Shown piece after piece: positions 41,021 to 50,409 of a stretch of DNA of 64,000 nt; positions within the stretch are counted from its first letter, which is position 1, and every line of letters starts with the position of its first letter. The position numbers were made by a program, and so were the translations under genes. The DNA comes from Alkalihalobacillus sp. BA299 (GTDB lineage Bacteria; Bacillota; Bacilli; Bacillales; Bacillaceae_F), in assembly GCF_017745675.1 (NCBI RefSeq), contig NZ_JAFLJM010000019.1:1-64000 (forward strand). The letters run 5' to 3'. A model generated the notes under the pieces. That model was not told where the DNA came from and did no database searches. It saw only the letters and a list, made by a program, of their open reading frames with translations.

Positions 41021-43399
41021 ATGGTTCGTCAAATTCGTAAAGCAGCTGTACTAGGCTCAGGAGTCATGGGTTCGGGAATTGCTGCAGTATTAGCAAATGT
41101 AGGTATATCAACGCTTTTGCTTGATATTGTACCTCGCGAGCTTACAGAAACTGAAGAGAAAAAAGGGTTGACTCTTCAAGACAAAGCTGTCCGAAATCGT
41201 TTAAGTACTACGGCGGTACAAAAACTTTTAAAACAAAACCCAGCACCACTTACGGTGAAAGATAACCAGCAATTGATTTCAGTAGGGAACTTTGAAGATG
41301 ATATGCAGCAACTTGCAGATGTTGATTGGGTCATTGAAGTGGTAGTTGAAAACTTAGATATTAAAAAGAAGGTGTTTGAACAAGTTGAACAGTACCGTAA
41401 ACCAGGATCGATTATTAGTTCAAATACATCAGGTATTTCAATCGAGGCCATGGCAGAAGGTCGTTCTGAAGATTTTAAAGCAAATTTCTTAGGAACTCAT
41501 TTCTTTAATCCACCTCGTTACTTAAAATTATTAGAGATCATCCCAACTCATGACACAAATCCTGAAATTATTGGATTTATGAAAGCGTTTGCTGAAGATG
41601 TTCTCGGGAAGGGTGTCGTTGAAGCAAAGGATACACCTAACTTTATCGCAAATCGGATTGGAACCTATGGCTTATTAGTAACTGTATCTGAAATGGTAAA
41701 AGGCGGGTATTCTGTCGGTGAAGTCGACTCTGTTACTGGGCCACTGATTGGGCGTCCCAAAAGTGCGACATTTAGAACATTAGACGTTGTCGGCTTAGAT
41801 ACCTTCTTACATGTAGCAAAAAATGTGTATGATCAGGTGGAAGGAGCAGAAAAGGAAGTGTTTGATCCTCCTTCGTTCATGCGTGATATGGCTGTAAAAG
41901 GGTGGATAGGAGCGAAATCAGGGAAAGGCTTTTTCGTCAAGCAAAATACAGAAAAAGGAAATGAAATACTAGAGCTAGATCCTCATACACTTGAGTATGG
42001 TCCGCGTAAAAAGTTGAAAACGGCTTCGACGGAAGCTGCGAAACAAGCAAAAGGCTTAGCTGCTAAATTAAAAACATTAATTTATGCAGAAGACCGTACG
42101 GGCCAATTGATGTGGAATATTTTTAAACCCGTATTGATTTATTCTGCTGAAAAATGCTATGAGATTGCAAATGATATCCATTCAGTCGACCAAGCAATGA
42201 AATGGGGCTTTGGATGGGAGCAAGGACCATTTGAAGTATGGGATGCAATCGGCGTAGAAAAATCTGTCGCGAAAATGGAAGCGGAAGGTGCAACCGTTCC
42301 AGCTTGGGTAAAAGATATGCTTGCCTCAGGTCAAACGAGTTTTTATTCAGAAAAAAGTTATTATCATAAAGGCGAATATCGAGCGATCGAAGAAAATAAA
42401 AAGATAATTCATTTAAAAGCTTTAAAAGAAGATAATAAAGTTATTTTTAAAAATGCAGGTGGTGCATTAATTGATATAGGAGACGATATTGCTTGTTTAG
42501 AATTTACTTCGCCTAACAATTCAATTGGATTAGATGTCATCCAAATGATTAATAAGTCCATTGATGAAGTGGAAAAGAACTACAAAGGTTTAGTCATCGG
42601 GAACCAAGCGAAGAATTTCTGTGTCGGTGCGAACTTAATGATGGTTTTAATGGAAGCACAAGACGATAACTTCCTTGAAATTGAACTAGTTATCCGACAA
42701 TTCCAAAATGCGATGGCGAAAATTCGTTATGCTTCAAAACCAGTTGTTACGGCACCGTTTGGAATGACTCTCGGTGGGGGAGCCGAAATTTGCTTACCGT
42801 CAGCAAGTATTCAAGCGTCTTCAGAAACGTATATTGGCTTAGTTGAAGTTGGTGTTGGATTAATCCCTGGTGGTGGAGGAAATAAGGAGCTTTACCTTCG
42901 TAACTTAGAACGCCATACACCAGGAGCTGATCTTCAAGCAGTAGCTAACCGCACATTTGAGACGATTGCGATGGCAAAAGTGGCGACATCTGCAGACGAA
43001 GGCCGTGCGAATGGTTTCTTGAGTGATCGTGATGGTGTAACGATGAATGGAGACCATGTCATTTATAATGCAAAACAACAAGCACTTCATTTATTTGAGC
43101 AAGGCTATAAAGCACGAGCTCGTAAGCCAATTCCAGTTGTTGGAGAAACAGGCTTTGCAACGTTATTATTAGGTGCAAAAACGATGAAATTCGGCGGCAT
43201 GATTTCAGATCACGACTTAAAAATTGCTGAAAAATTAGCGTTTGTAATTGCTGGTGGACGTGTACCAAAAGGAACATTAGTTGATGAGCAATACTTACTT
43301 GATCTAGAGCGTGAAGCATTCTTAAGCTTAGTCGGTGAGCCGAAGTCACAGCAAAGAATGCAGTATATGTTAACAAAGGGTAAACCACTACGCAATTAG
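41021..43399 (+). CDS. fadN: 3-hydroxyacyl-CoA dehydrogenase / enoyl-CoA hydratase FadN
   Basis: This 792-residue protein performs the middle steps of fatty acid beta-oxidation. The N-terminus has the NAD-binding VLGSGVMGSGIAAVLANVG, followed by the dehydrogenase domain (about 1-330) with FFNPPRYLKLLEIIPT, and a C-terminal crotonase-like domain (about 480-700; PFGMTLGGGAEICL, VGVGLIPGGGGN). The order dehydrogenase-hydratase is opposite to that of E. coli FadB and typical of Bacillus FadN. GAAGGAGG lies 6 bases before the ATG at 41021. The FadR site is just upstream. Confidence 0.96.
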   Translation: MVRQIRKAAVLGSGVMGSGIAAVLANVGISTLLLDIVPRELTETEEKKGLTLQDKAVRNRLSTTAVQKLLKQNPAPLTVKDNQQLISVGNFEDDMQQLADVDWVIEVVVENLDIKKKVFEQVEQYRKPGSIISSNTSGISIEAMAEGRSEDFKANFLGTHFFNPPRYLKLLEIIPTHDTNPEIIGFMKAFAEDVLGKGVVEAKDTPNFIANRIGTYGLLVTVSEMVKGGYSVGEVDSVTGPLIGRPKSATFRTLDVVGLDTFLHVAKNVYDQVEGAEKEVFDPPSFMRDMAVKGWIGAKSGKGFFVKQNTEKGNEILELDPHTLEYGPRKKLKTASTEAAKQAKGLAAKLKTLIYAEDRTGQLMWNIFKPVLIYSAEKCYEIANDIHSVDQAMKWGFGWEQGPFEVWDAIGVEKSVAKMEAEGATVPAWVKDMLASGQTSFYSEKSYYHKGEYRAIEENKKIIHLKALKEDNKVIFKNAGGALIDIGDDIACLEFTSPNNSIGLDVIQMINKSIDEVEKNYKGLVIGNQAKNFCVGANLMMVLMEAQDDNFLEIELVIRQFQNAMAKIRYASKPVVTAPFGMTLGGGAEICLPSASIQASSETYIGLVEVGVGLIPGGGGNKELYLRNLERHTPGADLQAVANRTFETIAMAKVATSADEGRANGFLSDRDGVTMNGDHVIYNAKQQALHLFEQGYKARARKPIPVVGETGFATLLLGAKTMKFGGMISDHDLKIAEKLAFVIAGGRVPKGTLVDEQYLLDLEREAFLSLVGEPKSQQRMQYMLTKGKPLRN

Positions 43400-43419
43400 G
43401 ATGAATGGAGGGAAGAACC

Positions 43420-44601
43420 TTGAGAGAAGCGGTTATAGTAGCTGGTGCTAGAACACCAGTCGGAAAAGCAAAGAAAGGTACACTTGCTCACGTTAGGCCG
43501 GATGATTTAGGGGCATTAACGGTAAAAGAAACATTAAGGCGGGCAGGTGACTATGACCCGAGTCAAATTGATGATGTGATTATCGGTTGCTCGATGCCAG
43601 AAGCAGAGCAAGGTATGAATATGGCACGAAATATTGCGGCGTTAGCAGGACTTCCAAATACCGTACCAGCAATTACAATCAATCGTTATTGTTCCTCTGG
43701 TTTACAAAGTATTGCTTATGCATCGGAACGAATTATGCTAGGGCATGCTAAATCGATTATTGCAGGCGGAGCCGAATCGATGAGTTTAATTCCGATGGGC
43801 GGTCACGTCATTGCGCCAAACCCTAAACTAGTTGAAGAAATGCCGGAATATTATATGGGGATGGGCTATACAGCTGAAGAAGTAGCTAATCGCTTCGGTG
43901 TCAGCCGTGAAGACCAAGATGCATTTGCGGTTGAAAGTCACCGCCGGGCGGCTAAGGCAATTGAAGAAGGTAAATTTATCGATGAAATCGTTCCGGTAAA
44001 TGTAACACTTCGATCAGTTGGCGAAGATCATAAGCTAAAAGAAAAGCAAATAACTTTTAGAGTTGATGAAGGCGTACGTGCAGAAACAACCTTAGAAACG
44101 CTAGCTAAATTAAGGCCTGCTTTTCATCCAAAAGGATCGGTAACAGCAGGTAATGCTTCACAAATGAGTGACGGTGCCGCAAGTGTCCTCGTCATGGACC
44201 GGGAAGAAGCAAAAGCAAATGGTCTAACGCCGGTTCTAAAATTCCGTGCGTTTGCGGTCGCGGGTGTTGCACCAGAAGTAATGGGAATTGGCCCAGTTGA
44301 AGCGATCCCTAAAGCATTAGAGCTTGCAGGATTAAGCATATCAGATATTGGTTTATTTGAACTTAATGAAGCCTTTGCTTCTCAATCGTTACAAGTCGTT
44401 CGTCACTTAGGTTTAGATTTAGATAAAGTAAACGTGAATGGTGGAGCAATTGCTTTAGGTCATCCACTTGGATGTTCAGGTGCTAAGCTGACATTAACAT
44501 TAATGAATGAGATGAAACGTCGCGGTGAACAATTCGGTGTTGTTACGATGTGTATCGGCGGTGGAATGGGAGCAGCAGGCGTATTCGAGTTAATAGATTA
44601 G
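43420..44601 (+). CDS. fadA: Acetyl-CoA acyltransferase (thiolase) FadA
   Basis: The 393-residue thiolase releases acetyl-CoA in beta-oxidation. The nucleophilic cysteine is in NRYCSSGLQSI, and the C-terminal NGGAIALGHPLGCSGAK and CIGGGMGAAG carry the catalytic His and the second Cys. An ATG at 43405 is in frame but GGAGGGA (43408-43414) is downstream of it; the TTG at 43420 fits and gives the usual REAVIVAGARTPVG. It lies 20 bases after fadN. Confidence 0.96.
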   Translation: MREAVIVAGARTPVGKAKKGTLAHVRPDDLGALTVKETLRRAGDYDPSQIDDVIIGCSMPEAEQGMNMARNIAALAGLPNTVPAITINRYCSSGLQSIAYASERIMLGHAKSIIAGGAESMSLIPMGGHVIAPNPKLVEEMPEYYMGMGYTAEEVANRFGVSREDQDAFAVESHRRAAKAIEEGKFIDEIVPVNVTLRSVGEDHKLKEKQITFRVDEGVRAETTLETLAKLRPAFHPKGSVTAGNASQMSDGAASVLVMDREEAKANGLTPVLKFRAFAVAGVAPEVMGIGPVEAIPKALELAGLSISDIGLFELNEAFASQSLQVVRHLGLDLDKVNVNGGAIALGHPLGCSGAKLTLTLMNEMKRRGEQFGVVTMCIGGGMGAAGVFELID

Positions 44602-44623
44602 TAGATTAGTAACATTTTCCTTT

Positions 44624-44700
44624 AGCCCCGCTAAGTTTTAGTTGTCAAAATTGCAGTTCAATTTATACTCTGGGCTGACAGTCATTTTGACACGAGGGCT
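44624..44700 (+). other. Structured spacer between fadA and fadE
   Basis: TGTCAAAAT (44643-44651) pairs with ATTTTGACA (44684-44692), and AGCCC (44624-44628) pairs with GGGCT (44696-44700) outside it. No T-tract follows, so this could be an RNA processing or attenuation element inside the fad operon. Confidence 0.45.
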
Positions 44701-44801
44701 CAGGGTTGTAATTGAGAGGATAAAAAAGCGAAAATCCTTTGCTTTAAAAAGAAAAATATGGGTCAAATGGTACGGAAAAATAGTGAATTGGAGGAATGAA
44801 A

Positions 44802-46586
44802 ATGAGTAATGTAAAAAATGAAATCGTAAAAGGTGGAAACTTTTTATTAGACAGTATTTCTGCAGAGAAAGTGTTTACACCTGAAGATTTTTCAGAAGAG
44901 CATATTATGATCGGAAAAACAACTGAAGAATTCGTTGTTAACGATGTTGTGCCACAGCTTGAAGAAATCGAAAATCACAATTTTGATATTTCACGTCGCC
45001 TTTTAACGAAAGCCGGTGAACTGGGTCTTTTAGGAGCAGACGTTCCTGAAGAATATGGAGGGCTTGGGTTAGATAAAATTAGTTCGTCCGTCATTACTGA
45101 AAAATTTTCTCGTGCTGGGGGTTTCTCCTTAAGCTACGGAGCACATGTAGGAATCGGTTCTTTACCTATTGTTTTCTTCGGTAACCACGACCAAAAAGCA
45201 AAGTATCTTCCAGACTTGGCAACAGGTGAAAAAATAGCAGCTTACGCATTAACAGAGCCAGGATCAGGTTCAGATGCACTAGGCGCGAAAACGACAGCAG
45301 TATTAAACGAAGCTGGAACGCACTATGTATTAAATGGTGAAAAACAGTGGATTACAAACTCTGCCTTTGCTGATGTATTCGTTGTATATGCAAAAATCGA
45401 TGGAGAGCACTTCACAGCATTTATCGTCGAAAAAGACTTTGAAGGCGTTTCAACTGGCCCAGAAGAAAAGAAAATGGGGATTAAAGGTTCTTCTACACGT
45501 ACACTTATTTTAGAGGATGCACTTGTGCCAAAAGAAAACCTTCTCGGAGAAGTAGGTAAAGGTCATGTCATTGCCTTCAACATCTTAAATGTTGGTCGTT
45601 ATAAGCTTGGCGTAGGTACAATTGGCGGCTCAAAGCGTGGAATTGAGCTGGCTGCAAAATATGCGAATGAACGTAAACAGTTCAAGCAACCAATTGCTAA
45701 ATTCACGTTAATTCAAGAAAAATTAGCAAGTATGGCTACAGCGACGTATGCAGCCGAAAGCTCAATCTACCGCACGGGTGGTCTTTTTGAAGATCGTTTA
45801 GGAAGCTTAACAGATGAAGAGCAAAAAGATGGCCGCAAAGTAGCAGAAGCGATTGCGGAGTATGCGATTGAGTGCTCTTTAAATAAAATTGTAGGATCTG
45901 AGACATTAGACTTTGTTGCTGACGAAGCGGTTCAAATTCATGGCGGCTACGGATTTATGGCTGAATACGAAGTAGAGCGCATGTACCGTGACTCGCGAAT
46001 TAACCGGATCTTCGAAGGCACAAATGAAATCAACCGACTATTGGTGCCAGGCACCATCCTTCGCAAAGCGATGAAAGGTGAACTTCCATTACTTCAGAAG
46101 GCCATGTCTCTTCAAGAAGAGTTAATGATGATGATGCCAGAGGAAGTAGGAACTGAGCCATTAGAGCAAGAAAAATATTTATTAAAAATGGCGAAGAAAA
46201 TCTTCTTAATGGTTGCTGGTACTGGCGCACAAAAATATCAACAAAAGCTTCAGCAAGAACAAGAAATTTTATCGAATGTGGCAGATATCGTTAGTGAAGT
46301 CTTCTCGATGGAATCTGTCATCCTTCGTACAGAAAAAGCAATTAACCGCAATGGTTTAGATAAAAATGAGCAAAAGTTACTTTTAACTCAAGTATACTGC
46401 CAAGAAGCGTTTAACCGCATTGAAGCTCATGCTAAAGAATCATTAGTAGCGATGGAAGAGGGCGATACACTTCGTACGATGCTTTCCATCTTACGTAAGC
46501 TGACTCGTCATACACCGATCAATGTTATTAGTAAAAAGCGTCAGATTGCTGAGCGTGTTCTAAAAGAAGAGCGATACGTCGTTTAA
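44802..46586 (+). CDS. fadE: Acyl-CoA dehydrogenase FadE
   Basis: FadE makes the first double bond in beta-oxidation with FAD. The 594-residue protein has the acyl-CoA dehydrogenase fold (YALTEPGSGSDALGAKT near the FAD site, QIHGGYGFMAEYEVERMYRD and RIFEGTNEINR with the region of the catalytic glutamate) and a Bacillus-type C-terminal extension of about 170 residues. GGAGG at 44790-44794 fits the ATG at 44802; the ATG at 44796 is too close. The length equals that of B. subtilis FadE. A terminator follows at 46677. Confidence 0.96.
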   Translation: MSNVKNEIVKGGNFLLDSISAEKVFTPEDFSEEHIMIGKTTEEFVVNDVVPQLEEIENHNFDISRRLLTKAGELGLLGADVPEEYGGLGLDKISSSVITEKFSRAGGFSLSYGAHVGIGSLPIVFFGNHDQKAKYLPDLATGEKIAAYALTEPGSGSDALGAKTTAVLNEAGTHYVLNGEKQWITNSAFADVFVVYAKIDGEHFTAFIVEKDFEGVSTGPEEKKMGIKGSSTRTLILEDALVPKENLLGEVGKGHVIAFNILNVGRYKLGVGTIGGSKRGIELAAKYANERKQFKQPIAKFTLIQEKLASMATATYAAESSIYRTGGLFEDRLGSLTDEEQKDGRKVAEAIAEYAIECSLNKIVGSETLDFVADEAVQIHGGYGFMAEYEVERMYRDSRINRIFEGTNEINRLLVPGTILRKAMKGELPLLQKAMSLQEELMMMMPEEVGTEPLEQEKYLLKMAKKIFLMVAGTGAQKYQQKLQQEQEILSNVADIVSEVFSMESVILRTEKAINRNGLDKNEQKLLLTQVYCQEAFNRIEAHAKESLVAMEEGDTLRTMLSILRKLTRHTPINVISKKRQIAERVLKEERYVV

Positions 46587-46676
46587 TTCACATTGTTAGT
46601 CAATTTTGGAGCTTTAGTTCCAAAAAAATATAAAACCTCCTTTCTACAAGGAAGCATTCTCCTCTCTACTAAGATT

Positions 46677-46704
46677 AAAGAAGTCCCATTTGGGACTTCT
46701 TTGA
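46677..46704 (+). terminator. Terminator of the fad operon
   Basis: AAAGAAGTCCCA pairs with TGGGACTTCTTT around two bases, and a diverged GGTGTCAGGTACC element follows at 46708-46720. Confidence 0.75.
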
Positions 46705-46850
46705 TCTGGTGTCAGGTACCTTTAGCACAACATCGTCCTAAAGGTAGCTGAGACCATTCATATTAGTTGTTAAACGATGAAATATAAGGAATAATATTCA
46801 TATAAGTTTAAGTGCCAATGAGTAACTGCAACATTGAAAGGAGAAATCAT

Positions 46851-47210
46851 ATGAGCTTACAATTTTACTGGTATCCAAATTGTGGGACGTGTAAGAAAGC
46901 GAAAAAATGGTTTGATGACCACGAGGTTGAGTATGAAGCGATACATATTGTCGAGAATCCACCAAACCGAGAAGAGTTAGAGACTCTCTATAAGAAAAGT
47001 GGTTTAGAAATTAAAAAGTTCTTTAATACAAGCGGTAAAAAGTACCGTGAACTAGGATTGAAAGATAAAGTAAAAGAAGCTTCTCCAGAAGAATTACTAG
47101 ACATCCTCGCAACAGACGGTATGTTAATTAAACGTCCAATTGTAACAGATGGAGAAAAAGTGACTGTAGGATTTAAAGAAGAGGAATTTGCAGAAAACTG
47201 GAAAAAGTAG
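46851..47210 (+). CDS. ArsC/Spx-family protein, YusI-like
   Basis: The 119-residue protein has the ArsC/Spx thioredoxin-like fold with C11-G-T-C14 (YPNCGTCKKAKKWF) at the N-terminus and the KRPIVTDG motif near residue 95, as in Spx-like proteins. The arsenate-reductase catalytic arginine pattern is only partly seen, so arsenate reduction is not assured. AAAGGAG lies 7 bases before the ATG. It sits between the fad genes and gcvH as B. subtilis yusI does. Confidence 0.85.
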   Translation: MSLQFYWYPNCGTCKKAKKWFDDHEVEYEAIHIVENPPNREELETLYKKSGLEIKKFFNTSGKKYRELGLKDKVKEASPEELLDILATDGMLIKRPIVTDGEKVTVGFKEEEFAENWKK

Positions 47211-47224
47211 CTAGGCTTGTATAA

Positions 47225-47250
47225 CGTTACTAATTTATTATATAGTAACG
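47225..47250. promoter_or_regulatory. Inverted repeat in the gcvH leader
   Basis: CGTTACTA (47225-47232) and TAGTAACG (47243-47250) are a perfect 8-bp inverted repeat, 31 bases before the gcvH start. No regulator for it is known to me. Confidence 0.4.
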
Positions 47251-47280
47251 ATGAAGACCGAATTTATTGGAGGGATAATC

Positions 47281-47664
47281 GTGAATTTACCAAAAGAATT
47301 AAAGTATTCAGAAGAACATGAATGGGTAAAAGTAGATGGAAACAAAGTACATGTAGGTATTACAGATTTCGCTCAATCTGAACTTGGAGATATCGTATTC
47401 GTTGAGCTTCCAGAAGTAGGCGATGAAATTACAGCGGACGAGCCATTCGGCAGTGTTGAATCGGTAAAAACTGTATCAGAGCTTTATGCTCCAGTTAGTG
47501 GGAAAGTAGTAGAAATTAACGAAGAACTAGATGATGCTCCAGAGCTCGTCAACGAATCACCTTATGAAAAAGCATGGATGATCGTTGTAGAATTATCTGA
47601 TGTGTCTGAATTAGATAACTTAATGACTGCTGAAAAATATGAAGAAATGATTAGCGAAGACTAG
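47281..47664 (+). CDS. gcvH: Glycine cleavage system H protein
   Basis: The 127-residue lipoyl carrier shuttles the aminomethyl group in glycine cleavage and, in Bacillus, also serves as lipoate donor in lipoic acid assembly. The lipoylated lysine is in [19 protein letters not shown] lies 7 bases before the GTG at 47281; the frame stays open to 47251 but lacks an SD there. No gcvP or gcvT gene is nearby, as in B. subtilis. A strong terminator follows. Confidence 0.97.
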   Translation: MNLPKELKYSEEHEWVKVDGNKVHVGITDFAQSELGDIVFVELPEVGDEITADEPFGSVESVKTVSELYAPVSGKVVEINEELDDAPELVNESPYEKAWMIVVELSDVSELDNLMTAEKYEEMISED

Positions 47665-47770
47665 GTTCGCTGTTTTCAAGTTAGCTTCCCTCCTTGTGAA
47701 AGCAAACTTGAAAAATTAGACTGGACCTTATGATGGAGTTACATCATTTTACTATGACATTAACAGTGAA

Positions 47771-47804
47771 AAAGGCTTAGAGAAAATTCTCTAAGCCTTT
47801 TTTA
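47771..47804 (+). terminator. Terminator after gcvH
   Basis: AAAGGCTTAGAGA pairs perfectly with TCTCTAAGCCTTT around four A/T bases and is followed by further T residues. Confidence 0.9.
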
Positions 47805-47848
47805 ATTGAAACTCCGAATTAGGATGCAGGGAATTCTTTAGGCTATAC

Positions 47849-48433
47849 GCGATATATCTGGAGTTAGACTGATATACCTGAAGTTAGAAGCGATATACCT
47901 GAAGTTAGAAGCGATATACCTGAAGTTAGAAGCGATATACCTGAAGTTAGACGCGATATACCTGAAGTTAGACTGATATAACTGAAGTTAGACTGATATA
48001 TCTGAAGTTAGACTGATATATCTGGAGTTAGACTGATATAACTAAAGTTAGACTGATATATCTGGAGTTAGACTGATATATCTGAAGTTAGACGCGATAT
48101 ACCTGAAGTTAGACTGATATACCTGAAGTTAGACTGATATATCTGAAGTTAGACTGATATAGCTGAAGTTAGACTGATATATCTGGAGTTAGACTGATAT
48201 ATCTGGAGTTAGACTGATATATCTAAAGGTAGACTGATATAACTGAAGTTAGACTGATATATCTGAAGTTAGACTGATATATCTGGAGTTAGACTGATAT
48301 AACTAAAGTTAGACTGATATATCTGGAGTTAGACTGATATATCTGGAGTTAGACTGATATATCTAAAGGTAGACTGATATAACTGGAGTTAGACTGATAT
48401 ATCTGAAGTTAGACTGATATATCTGAAGGTAGA
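47849..48433. repeat. Large tandem array, 29 units of 20-21 bp
   Basis: Units read GACTGATATATCTGGAGTTA with variants: GCGATATACCT near the 5' end, and ACT, TCT or CCT with GAAG, GGAG or TAAAG elsewhere. I count 29 GTTAGA/GGTAGA junctions. A block of seven units (about 140 bp) is duplicated near the 3' end: the order of variants from 48180 to 48310 recurs from 48320 to 48433. It lies 45 bases behind the gcvH terminator. Spacing between conserved parts is too short and the units too uniform for a CRISPR array. Confidence 0.93.
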
Positions 48434-48649
48434 CCCTATATATCGAGAATTAGCTTCCATTTATCCAGTGTCATTCTCCAAAAACACACGATAAATCTCA
48501 AAAATCTCGGGCTTGACGCAAAAATCCACATCGTTTGCTGTGACTCCTTAAATTTACATAAAAAAACTGTCTAAAAACTCTTTCCAAATTCGAAATAATT
48601 GACTATTATATTTAGGGTGGCGAAATTTATTTCGAGGAAGGAAATTAGC
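48434..48649 (+). promoter_or_regulatory. Spacer and promoter of the MFS gene
   Basis: TTTCCA at 48581-48586, 17 bp and TATTAT at 48604-48609 could form a weak promoter 41 bases before the MFS gene. Nothing else stands out between the array and this point. Confidence 0.4.
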
Positions 48650-49891
48650 ATGTCTAAGCTTATTGGCGATTGGGGTAATCAACTAAAGAGCTATAACAAA
48701 AATGTTCGATTATTTTTACTCGCGTCGTTTTTAGGAAATGTCGGAATGGGCATTTTCATGATCATTTACAATTATTATATTCGTGAACTTGGATTTGATG
48801 ATCAAGTCAATGGGAAAGTCATTGCAATGACGGCAATGGCGTCTGCGATCTTTTTATTACCAGCCGGATTAATGAGTGATAAAGTGGGGAGAAAAAAAGT
48901 CATATTAGTTGGGGCGATCTTCTCAGCATTAACTTTATTTCTTCGGGCAGTTCTCGTGGCAGAACCTTTATTACTTGTAAGTGCGTTTTGTACCGGGATA
49001 TTCATGTCATTCATTCAAGTATCATCCATACCTTTATTAGCAGAAAATTCAACAGAAAAGCAACGTGTTCACTTATTTAGCTTTAACTTTGCACTCATAA
49101 TGGTGGCGAACGTAGTTGGGAATGCACTAGGAGGAACGCTAAGCGATGCCCTTCAAGCCTTTTTATCATTAAGTACTTTATGGAGTGTTCGGGTTACGCT
49201 ATTAGTCGGCTCTGCATTCTTTTTTGCCTCGCTCGTTCCGATTTTAACAATTAATGAAAAGAAGAAGCTAAAAACAGAGAAAACTGGAGCAAGTTCATTT
49301 AAAAATATTTTTAAGACGCAAAAAGCTGGGTTGAAAATGATTGCTCTTTTTGCGATTGCACAGTTAATTATCGGCTTTGGTTCGGGACTCGTCATTCCGT
49401 ATTTAAATTTATATTTTACGGATCGATTCGAGATTAATAAATCACTCGTTGGAATTATTATCTCTCTTGGTCAAGCGATGACAGCTGTCGCGTTAATGAT
49501 TGGCCCTGCTGTCGTTAAACGATTCGGTGAAGTTCGCGCGGTTGTTATATTACAATTATCATCATTGCCTTTTCTTTTACTAACCGCTTATACAGAAAAC
49601 TTATGGTTCGCAGTGATCGGATTTTTATTCAGACAAGCATTAATGAATGCCGGCAATCCGATTCAGATGTCGTTAATGATGAGAAGTGTAGATGACTCGA
49701 TTAAAGGGCTAGCAAATTCCCTTGGGCAAATGGTCTTCCAGCTCGGCTGGGCAGTCATGGGACCCGTTTCAATGACCATTGTCATGTTAAACGGTGCATA
49801 CTATGGTTACGCGATTGTCTTTTCAATTACCGGAGGACTCTATTTAATCGGCTCGACCTACTTCTATCTCGTATTTAGAAAAGTTAAATAA
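48650..49891 (+). CDS. MFS transporter, drug/solute exporter type
   Basis: The 413-residue protein has 12 hydrophobic segments and the MFS loop signature LMSDKVGRKKVILVG. The N-terminus before helix 1 is charged and cytoplasmic. GAGGAAGG lies 8 bases before the ATG at 48650. It forms a single transcription unit between the gcvH array and the met operon. The substrate is not evident. Confidence 0.82.
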   Translation: MSKLIGDWGNQLKSYNKNVRLFLLASFLGNVGMGIFMIIYNYYIRELGFDDQVNGKVIAMTAMASAIFLLPAGLMSDKVGRKKVILVGAIFSALTLFLRAVLVAEPLLLVSAFCTGIFMSFIQVSSIPLLAENSTEKQRVHLFSFNFALIMVANVVGNALGGTLSDALQAFLSLSTLWSVRVTLLVGSAFFFASLVPILTINEKKKLKTEKTGASSFKNIFKTQKAGLKMIALFAIAQLIIGFGSGLVIPYLNLYFTDRFEINKSLVGIIISLGQAMTAVALMIGPAVVKRFGEVRAVVILQLSSLPFLLLTAYTENLWFAVIGFLFRQALMNAGNPIQMSLMMRSVDDSIKGLANSLGQMVFQLGWAVMGPVSMTIVMLNGAYYGYAIVFSITGGLYLIGSTYFYLVFRKVK

Positions 49892-50030
49892 ACGTTTAAT
49901 TAAAGGCTATGTTCGTCTATTTTATTGTTTTTCAAACATCAACTAAGGGAAAAAGGTATGGAGACACCTTAGTAACAATCAAAAAAAACAAAAGCAAAGA
50001 TCAAGCTTAATTAAAAGTTGTTGACAACAA

Positions 50031-50060
50031 ATTTCGACACATGGTATTATTCTCTCATTG
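50031..50060 (+). promoter_or_regulatory. Sigma-A promoter of metNIQ
   Basis: TTGACA at 50031-50036 and TATTAT at 50055-50060 are 18 bp apart; transcription would start about 25 bases before the riboswitch. Confidence 0.75.
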
Positions 50061-50092
50061 AATTAAAAGCAACTTAATCGAATAGCTATCAG

Positions 50093-50213
50093 CTCTTATC
50101 TAGAGTGGTGGAGGGACTGGCCCGAAGAAACCCGGCAACCTTTGAAAACATGGAATGAAAGTGTTAAGAAAGGTGCTAAATCCTGCAAGGTGAAATGCCT
50201 TGAAAGATGAGAG
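50093..50213 (+). ncRNA. SAM-I (S-box) riboswitch
   Basis: The P1 stem pairs CTCTTATCT (50093-50101) with AGATGAGAG (50205-50213). The core has GAGTGGTGGAGGGA, TGGCCCGAAGAAACCCGGCA, AGGTGCTAAATCCTGC and a GAAAGATGAGAG end. These are the conserved S-box elements. SAM binding would favour the terminator at 50234-50272 and stop transcription of metNIQ. Confidence 0.97.
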
Positions 50214-50233
50214 GAAGGACTAACATTGTTATT

Positions 50234-50272
50234 AAACCTTTCTGCTCTTCTGTTGACGGAAAGGTTTTTTTA
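50234..50272 (+). terminator. Riboswitch-controlled terminator
   Basis: AAACCTTTCT pairs with GGAAAGGTTT (one G-T pair) and seven T residues follow. It lies between the S-box and metN and is the expected expression platform. Confidence 0.88.
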
Positions 50273-50409
50273 TTGAGTGATCCTCAATTCGCTTGAGACT
50301 GACAACAGGGTGGTAATTACTAACATTATTTCTAGTAAACAGATAGGAAAAATATAGATAGAGATAAAAAATAAATTTTGAGAGAAAAATAGCAAAAAGG
50401 AGGGGCACC

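Noticed and set aside
46041..46058. GGTGCCAGGCACC inside fadE as another copy of the small repeat
   Set aside because: It is in conserved coding sequence (LLVPGTILRK), so the match is probably chance.
47849..48433. CRISPR array
   Set aside because: The unit is 20 bp with no separate unique spacers of 25-40 bp; nearly all bases are repeated, and no cas gene lies nearby.
49892..50030. Terminator after the MFS gene at 48650
   Set aside because: Only a weak pairing AAGGT/ACCTT is visible at about 49954-49970, without a T-tract.
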